In this document: positions 6,031 to 10,459 of the stretch, in pieces
How the letters are laid out: each line of letters starts with the position of its first letter
Numbering within the stretch: the stretch's first letter is position 1
From: JADJNW01 sp964549655
GTDB taxonomy: Bacteria; Bacteroidota; Bacteroidia; Chitinophagales; Saprospiraceae
Length of the DNA: 10,459 nucleotides
Reading direction: 5' to 3'
Assembly (NCBI GenBank): GCA_964549655.1
Contig: CAZJXN010000178.1
Coordinates: 1-10,459 of the forward strand
Notes under the pieces: model-generated
Told to the model about the DNA's origin: nothing
Seen by the model: only the letters and a program-made list of their open reading frames with translations
Database searches by the model: none
Position numbers and translations under genes: made by a program

Positions 6031-6264
6031 CAATGTTTCTTCATATATTCATATATCATTTGCCAAAGCAAATATATAATATTGATTTGAATAATTCATT
6101 CAAAATAAAAATACGTTTTCTTGTATTTTTTGAAATTTTAATTAAAAATAGTGCTAAAACCTTTTCAAAAATTTGCAAATCTATTTGCTAATAAAATTTT
6201 GTTAAAATTTAAAATCAACTAAAAACGGCTTTTCAGGGTTTTTATTTGGCAAAAATAAAGAAGA
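6031..6264. other. AT-rich divergent intergenic region with repeated ATTTGC dyads
   Basis: No gene is seen. The stretch contains a perfect 6-bp dyad ATTTGC-CAAA-GCAAAT (6058-6073), a 7-bp dyad TTTGAAT-AATTC-ATTCAAA (6086-6104), a 10-bp palindrome ATTTGCAAAT (6171-6180) and another ATTTGC at 6183-6188. It separates the minus-strand metY promoter from the plus-strand osmC-like gene and could carry regulator sites for either. A clear TAnnTTTG promoter facing the osmC-like gene was not found. Confidence 0.4.
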
Positions 6265-6696
6265 ATGAAAATTGAAATCAAGCGTTTGGACGATGCTTAC
6301 CATTTGCAAGCAACAAGTGAAGAAGGAAACACGGTAGAAACAGATGGCGCAGTCTCCATAGGCGGTAGCAATAAGGGAATGCGACCGATGCAAATGCTGT
6401 TGTCGAGTTTGGGAAGTTGTTCCAGTATAGATGTGATTCAATTTTTGAAAAAGCAGCGTCAGCCGTTGGAAGATATTCGCGTAACCATCACGGGCGAGCG
6501 CGAGCCAGATAAAGTACCTTCGCTATTCACGGAAGTACACGTGCATTTTGAACTATCGGGCGATTTGGATAAAAATAAAGTGGAAAAAGCCGTGTCTCTC
6601 TCAATGGACAAATATTGTTCGGTGGCGCGTATTTTGGAAAAAACGGCGAAGATTACTTGGGATTACACGATCGTTGCGCACCACATAAACACATAG
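6265..6696 (+). CDS. OsmC family protein
   Basis: A complete 143-residue protein of the OsmC/Ohr superfamily (YhfA-like branch). The two active-site cysteines are both present: C52 in LGSCSSIDV, at the start of the central helix, and C118 in MDKYCSVA. The N-terminal strand region, the GGSNKGMRPMQMLLSSLGSC helix start and the late KITWDY strand follow the family layout, and the length is typical. Family members are dimeric cytosolic proteins, and several reduce organic hydroperoxides through the Cys pair; the substrate of this subgroup is not settled. The ATG at 6265 is preceded by an A-rich stretch without a clear Shine-Dalgarno sequence. It is divergent from metY. No operon partner is evident: the next gene is 110 bases away and has its own upstream space. 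Confidence 0.9.
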   Translation: MKIEIKRLDDAYHLQATSEEGNTVETDGAVSIGGSNKGMRPMQMLLSSLGSCSSIDVIQFLKKQRQPLEDIRVTITGEREPDKVPSLFTEVHVHFELSGDLDKNKVEKAVSLSMDKYCSVARILEKTAKITWDYTIVAHHINT

Positions 6697-6806
6697 TTTT
6701 TAGGTGTCTTATGTGAAAAGACTACATTATAATTGCAGAAAACTGACAAACCGGTTAAACAATTCCAATCAAATGCGCGTCTTTCGGGTAGGATAATGCA
6801 GGAGTC

Positions 6807-7690
6807 ATGGCCAAACGAATTCGATTAGCATTGGATTGGACCCCAAATACGATTCACACCGGATTCTACGTAGCAGCGGCAAAAGGTTGGTATGAAGATG
6901 CAGGTATAACTGTGACTTTTTTATCGCCGGAAGAAGATGGATACGAAACTTCGCCTGCCCAAAAAGTGGCGGAAGGCACAGCCGACCTCGCCATTGCGCC
7001 TTCCGAAAGTATCATCAGTTTTCAAACCAAATTAAATCCTGTGCCATTGATGGCGATTGCAGCAGTATTGGCCAAAGATGCCAGTGCGATTGTCACCCTT
7101 CAGCAGAGCGGAATTGAGCGACCTGCGCAGTTAGATGAAAAAATTTATGCTTCGTATCAGGCTCGTTTTGAAGATGCTATCGTTCGGCAAGTGATTATAA
7201 ACGATGGCGGTGTTGGAGATTTCAATATTATTTACCCGGAACGGCTTGGCATTTGGAATACTTTGTTGAGTGGTGCTGCTGATGCGACTTGGATTTTTCT
7301 ACCTTGGGAAGGTTTGGAAGCGCGGTTGCGAGATGTCGAATTGAATGCTTTTCAACTTTCGGATTATGGAATTCCCTATGGTTATAGTCCCGTTTTATTG
7401 GCACACGCCGATTATATTCAAAACGAATCCAAAACGCTCAAAGCCTTTCTGCAAGCCACAGCGCGTGGGTATCAATTTGCTAAAAATGACCCTTTTGAGG
7501 CAGCTCGTATTTTGTTAGAAACTGCACCCCAATTGGCAAGCACCGACCCCAATTTCGTAGAACAAAGTCAGGTTTATATTTCGCAATATTATTTGGACGA
7601 TAATGGACACTGGGGTGTAATGCAGATTAAAATTTGGGAAGATTTTGTAAATTGGCTATTGAAAAAAAATATTTTACAAGAAAATAGTGA
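6807..7690 (+). CDS. THI5/NMT1-like (SsuA/THI5 family) substrate-binding protein, 3' end in gap
   Basis: About 294 residues are visible before the gap; the family is usually ~310-340, so only the last part is missing. It is a periplasmic-binding-protein type II fold: RLALDWTPNTIHTGFYVAAAKGWYEDAGI at the N-terminus is the hallmark of NMT1/THI5-like proteins. It continues with VAEGTADLAIAPSESI (~50-65), a PLMAIAAVLAKDASAIV hinge region and WIFLPWEGLEA. Relatives bind thiamine-precursor pyrimidines or other small molecules for ABC transporters; yeast THI5 makes the pyrimidine itself. There is no signal peptide or lipobox, so the protein starts directly in the mature fold and may be cytosolic. 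No ABC permease or ATPase is adjacent, and the CCCFC motif of fungal THI5 is not seen. AGGAG lies only two bases before the ATG, too close for a normal Shine-Dalgarno. The ligand is unknown. Confidence 0.78.
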
Positions 7691-7790
7691 NNNNNNNNNN
7701 NNNNNNNNNNNNNNNNNNNNNNNNNNNNNNNNNNNNNNNNNNNNNNNNNNNNNNNNNNNNNNNNNNNNNNNNNNNNNNNNNNNNNNNNNN
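7691..7790. other. Assembly gap (100 N) between two convergent genes
   Basis: Exactly 100 N of unknown true length. The ends of the plus-strand THI5-like gene and the minus-strand EamA gene both lie in it, together with whatever separates them. Confidence 0.97.
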
Positions 7791-8630
7791 TCTTCCACGC
7801 TCCACAATAACCGCCCTTACCACCAACGCCACAATAATAATAACCCCACCAATTATTGCATATTTCGAAGGCACTTCTCCATACCCAATCAATACCCAGA
7901 CTGGATTCAGAATTGGTTCCAGCATTGCCAACAGTGAGCTTTCAATGGCTAATATTCGTTTTAATCCATACGTAAACAGCAGATAACCAACCCCAATCTG
8001 TATAAAACCGAGAAATAAGAGCATTGCCCATTGTTCCGTCGTGGGTGCAGCCGATTGTAAAAAAGTGGGGAAAGCGATTATAACCATAATACTATTGCCC
8101 CAAAATATGGCGGACTCGTGGCGGTCGGGGTCATTTCGTCGTTGCAATAGCATCATCGCCGCCCAAAGTACGCCAGAGCCGAGTGCTATCCAATTGCCAG
8201 TCATGCTGCCCACTTCCAAATCGCCCATGAAAAACAGCGTCATGCCAAAAATGCAGACCACAATTGTCCAAATATTGATGCGCTCTAATCGGATTTTGAA
8301 TAAAACCGGTTCTAAAAGCAGTACATAAATCGGTGCGGTATATTGTAGAAATATAGCATTGGCGGCACTTGTCATCTTGGTAGAAATTACAAAAGTAGTC
8401 ATCAAACCCACGTAGCAAAGGCTCACTAATAGCGTCAGACCATTCAAACGAAAAACCTTGCGGCGGAAAATCAGCGCAAATAAGGCGGCTGCGCACACCG
8501 AGCGATAAAACAAAATTGTAAGGGAGTTAAACGGCAGTAATTTGATAAACAATCCGCCTGTACTCCACACAATGGCGGCGAATACGACTGCCAGTAGCCC
8601 GGCTTGGTGGGTAGTAAGACGATTCCACAT
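7791..8630 (-). CDS. EamA/DMT-superfamily transporter, last residues in gap
   Basis: 280 residues are visible with about ten hydrophobic helices in two repeats, as expected for two EamA domains (drug/metabolite transporter superfamily, inner membrane). TM1 is GLLAVVFAAIVWSTGGLFIK. The first repeat has FYRSVCAAALFAL and AIFLQYTAPIYVLLL; the second begins at about WIALGSGVLWAAMMLLQR and contains LLAMLEPILNPVWVL, the usual EamA LEPv.a.l signature. The visible end, RAVIVERGR, follows the last helix, so little is lost. The substrate (often amino acids or other metabolites) cannot be inferred. The ATG at 8630 is preferred over a TTG at 8729 that would add an extra hydrophobic stretch, because a Bacteroidota promoter lies between the two. 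It is convergent with the THI5-like gene. Confidence 0.87.
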
Positions 8631-8669
8631 AAGTCTATAATTTCCTGTACGGTTCTTATAAGTTGACTG

Positions 8670-8698
8670 CAAATTTAAATTCAGAATAAAAGAAACAA
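8670..8698 (-). promoter_or_regulatory. Bacteroidota-type promoter for the EamA transporter
   Basis: On the minus strand TTG (8698-8696) is followed after 18 bases by TAAATTTG (8677-8670), matching the TAnnTTTG -7 consensus. It predicts a start near 8664 and a ~35-base 5' untranslated region before the ATG at 8630. Its position excludes the upstream TTG at 8729 as the start codon. Confidence 0.6.
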
Positions 8699-9089
8699 GC
8701 AGTAGGGCGAAGAAAATTACAATTTTCAATCTTAGAACAGCGTAAATCTTGGGGTTTGTGAGGATATACCCAATTTTTGCTCATGTAAAATTAATATCAA
8801 TTATATTTACGAAAATTATTAAATGTTGTGACACGAATTGTAGATAGTGTATTTTTTACGCTCAATTATTGAAATTCAATATATAAATACAACATTTAGT
8901 CTCAAATCTTTTTATTTAACTATTTGAAAAACAACAAGTTATAAAAATAATAAAGATTTTGTACGTAGAAAACAGCAGAAGTAAAAAGGCATTATTGTCC
9001 TTTGCCTGTATTGCAGATCGTATTACTTTAGCGGAAGTTTTAAGAGTGTTCTATGACACTACTCTAACCCAAGCAATAAACACAAAACT

Positions 9090-9209
9090 ATGAACTCGCT
9101 AATTACAAAACTCAACAGGGGTAAGTATGCCCCATTAGGCACATTCCATTCTGTGCGTGGACCCAAGGTAATCGTCGTAGATATCGCGGGTCCTTATGTA
9201 TTTACATAG
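9090..9209 (+). CDS. Possible 39-aa small ORF, unknown
   Basis: ATG at 9090 to TAG at 9207-9209; the peptide begins MNSLITKLNRGKYAPLGTFH and ends DIAGPYVFT. It has no transmembrane or signal character and I do not recognise it. It overlaps the structured block, so its codons may be constrained by RNA folding or the ORF may be chance. An ORF of this size is expected by chance in 900 bases, so confidence is low. Confidence 0.22.
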   Translation: MNSLITKLNRGKYAPLGTFHSVRGPKVIVVDIAGPYVFT

Positions 9210-9320
9210 TAACCGTAGTAAAAATAGGTAGGAAGAACAACACAACACAACGCCCATCAACCGCACTCGGTAGTATCGCTTCTTTAAACACACACATTGA
9301 CTACGGTCCCTCTTTCTTAA
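9100..9320. ncRNA. Candidate structured RNA (unassigned, strand uncertain)
   Basis: Three inverted repeats lie close together: GGGG/CCCC (9118-9121 with 9130-9133), GGACCC/GGGTCC (9159-9164 with 9188-9193) and ACCGTAGT/ACTACGGT (9212-9219 with 9300-9307, perfect over 8 bp). GGTCC at 9304-9308 could also pair with GGACC at 9159-9163, an alternative fold. The block is more GC-rich than its surroundings. No known family fits and no clear promoter or terminator brackets it. Confidence 0.25.
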
Positions 9321-9686
9321 TCGCTAATCCTAAATGCTGATCGGGTAATTTGATATCTGATGGCGAGCCACCTTTTTGTCACTTAAGCAGCTTTTTTATT
9401 TTGTAAATAAACTGTGGAATTAAGATTTCTTAACTGATTAAAATAAAATTATTCAGCATAATATGGTGACTTGAGACGTTTTATAATTATAATTTTTAAT
9501 AAATATATAGTATACGCCCTTATTTTTATACCAAAACCAAGTGCTTAAAAAGCAGCAGCAAAGACGACACTAAAATAATTTAAACCTTCTCATAGTCAAA
9601 CAGTGACCTATTGCTGACCGGCAATGGGCTTATATCGTATCGGAATTGACCTAATAACAAATAAATTTTTTACTAAAACTTATCTC

Positions 9687-10403
9687 ATGAAAATAATTTT
9701 TACGCAACTTCAGGAGCGGAGTGTGTCACCAAAAAGGAACAATTATTTTGCCCCTGTGGTGCTATCTCTTACCTTATTATTACTGCTTTCCTCGTCGGCA
9801 CTTTTTGCCGGCTCCCGTTCTTCCATGCTATTGATTGCTTCCCAGAAGAATCAGCAGTTTGACTTCCTTCGCCAGCTTCAATTGGATGTGTTTGGTTTTT
9901 ATTGGAATGCGCAAAACGGCGCGGGCGAAACTCAAGAATGTAGCGTGGAAACCACACTTTTGGTGAGTGTCGCAACTGCAACCTTAGAGATTGACCCATT
10001 TGACCCGCTACTCGGTATGCTAACCGAAGTGGAAATCGTAGTGGAAGGGACACTCATGATAAACGCCGAGGAAGAACTTGCGACTGGTACGGAGTATATG
10101 CTCGTCCTTAACTCGACTCTAAAATACCAACTCCCTGGCAGTGCCCAAGATACATTGGCAGTGAGTAACAATTATAAGCAGCGTACTTACAATGAATATG
10201 TGGCGCAGCAGGGTTTTCAAGCGAATGGTTGGGCCGCCGCTGAAGCACGCAAGACCTTTACTACGCAGCTAAACCAATTTCAGGGAACCGATAAAATACA
10301 AATTCCGATAGAGGGAAAAGACTTGGTCGACTTTCAGCAAGGACAGTCTCACGTTACTTCTACCCTCAAGGTAAAAGCCTGTGTAACATATCGGTATCAG
10401 TAA
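9687..10403 (+). CDS. Secreted protein of unknown function (Sec signal peptide)
   Basis: A 238-residue protein when started at ATG 9687. It has a long basic n-region (to PKRNN, ~16-19), a strong hydrophobic core VVLSLTLLLLLSSSALF (~24-40) and a likely signal peptidase I site after ALFA, before GSRSS. There is no lipobox Cys. The mature part looks beta-rich (TTLLVSVATATLEI, TEVEIVVEGTLMI, STLKVKACVTYRY) and has two cysteines, C85 and C232, that could form a disulfide. No T9SS sorting domain is present at the C-terminus. An in-frame ATG at 9624 would add 21 residues before the signal peptide and is disfavoured. I do not recognise the family. It is followed within 45 bases by another start codon and may head an operon of secreted proteins. 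Confidence 0.68.
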   Translation: MKIIFTQLQERSVSPKRNNYFAPVVLSLTLLLLLSSSALFAGSRSSMLLIASQKNQQFDFLRQLQLDVFGFYWNAQNGAGETQECSVETTLLVSVATATLEIDPFDPLLGMLTEVEIVVEGTLMINAEEELATGTEYMLVLNSTLKYQLPGSAQDTLAVSNNYKQRTYNEYVAQQGFQANGWAAAEARKTFTTQLNQFQGTDKIQIPIEGKDLVDFQQGQSHVTSTLKVKACVTYRYQ

Positions 10404-10445
10404 TACTTTTTTAATGCTATTCAACAAATTGTACAATCATAATTC

Positions 10446-10459
10446 ATGAAAAAAATATA
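10446..10459 (+). CDS. Start of a downstream gene, cut by window end
   Basis: ATG followed by AAA AAA ATA (M-K-K-I), a typical opening of a Sec signal peptide, 42 bases after the preceding stop and on the same strand. Only the first four codons are visible, so this is a likely gene start judged by position and composition alone. Confidence 0.4.

Larger units (their letters stand above)
8731..9623. other. Long intergenic stretch without a convincing gene
   Basis: Nearly 900 bases carry no ORF of 60 codons or more in any frame with a normal start. The outer parts (about 8740-8990 and 9400-9600) are very AT-rich and look like ordinary spacer. The middle (about 9000-9320) has clearly higher GC and several inverted repeats, described separately. 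No tRNA T-arm, RNase P, tmRNA or SRP RNA signature was recognised. A hairpin CCTATTGC-6-GCAATGGG (9607-9628, one G-U pair) closes the region and overlaps an ATG at 9624. Confidence 0.6.

Noticed and set aside
6697..6806. TPP riboswitch or terminator ahead of the THI5-like gene
   Set aside because: No CTGAGA or GATCTGGATAATGCC-like core is present. The only hairpin (GTCTT/AAGAC near 6708-6724) is short and has no U-tract; AACCGGTT at 6749-6756 is an isolated palindrome.
8631..8729. Longer N-terminus of the EamA protein starting at 8729
   Set aside because: The codon is TTG, it would add a hydrophobic stretch not typical of the family, and a TAnnTTTG promoter lies between it and the ATG at 8630.
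8959..9093. Open frame ending at a TGA that overlaps the ATG at 9090
   Set aside because: It has no ATG or GTG start, only a TTG, shows no recognisable similarity, and a frame of ~45 codons is expected by chance.
9202..9297. Minus-strand 31-codon ORF ending in Thr/Val/Met residues, as a leader peptide for the EamA gene
   Set aside because: It ends about 570 bases before the EamA start and upstream of that gene's own promoter; the residue pattern is weak and the ORF lies in the structured block.
9624..9686. Start of the secreted protein at ATG 9624
   Set aside because: It would put more than 40 residues ahead of the signal-peptide core and the ATG is inside a hairpin; ATG 9687 gives a more normal signal peptide.

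Overview
The window looks like chromosomal DNA of a member of the Bacteroidota, probably a Saprospiria- or Chitinophagia-like bacterium. The first gene ends in a type IX secretion system (T9SS) C-terminal sorting domain, two promoters match the Bacteroidota form (TTTG / TAnnTTTG), starts mostly lack Shine-Dalgarno sequences and intergenic DNA is AT-rich. Two runs of exactly 100 N (3247-3346 and 7691-7790) are assembly gaps of unknown true size, so this is a draft scaffold. No plasmid, phage or insertion-sequence gene is seen.

Layout: (1) 1-843, 3' part of a T9SS-exported protein on the plus strand, with a terminator at 860-904. (2) 1049-2506, a GT39-like membrane glycosyltransferase (+). (3) 2583-3218, a 1-Cys peroxiredoxin (-), converging on the previous gene; a heptad-repeat hairpin joins and contains both stop codons. 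(4) 3347-5563, metX (truncated by a gap) and metY on the minus strand, for homocysteine synthesis by direct sulfhydrylation. (5) 5564-6030, the metY leader. (6) 6265-6696, an OsmC-family protein (+). (7) 6807-7690, a THI5/NMT1-like protein (+), and 7791-8630, an EamA/DMT transporter (-), converging across the second gap. (8) 8731-9623, almost 900 bases without a convincing gene but with a structured block. (9) 9687-10403, a secreted protein of unknown function, followed by the first codons of another gene.

The most interesting part is the metY-metX control region. In transcript order it has a Bacteroidota promoter (6030-5999), a SAM-I (S-box) riboswitch aptamer (5961-5789) whose P3 arm is greatly lengthened by a heptad-repeat hairpin, and, three bases after the aptamer closes, a 37-codon leader ORF (5785-5672) ending in Cys-Cys-Cys-stop with a fourth Cys six residues before the end of the peptide. 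Possible alternative hairpins follow, then metY. Between metY and metX lie three tandem 46-bp copies, each an RNA hairpin, nested inside the arms of another heptad-type inverted repeat. This suggests, but does not prove, that the sulfur-assimilation operon senses both SAM and cysteine/Cys-tRNA.

The recurring short element is a dyad whose arms are built with a 7-base period. It occurs three times (2502-2585, 4034-4235, 5832-5908) with three different heptamer sequences, so the architecture is shared rather than the sequence.
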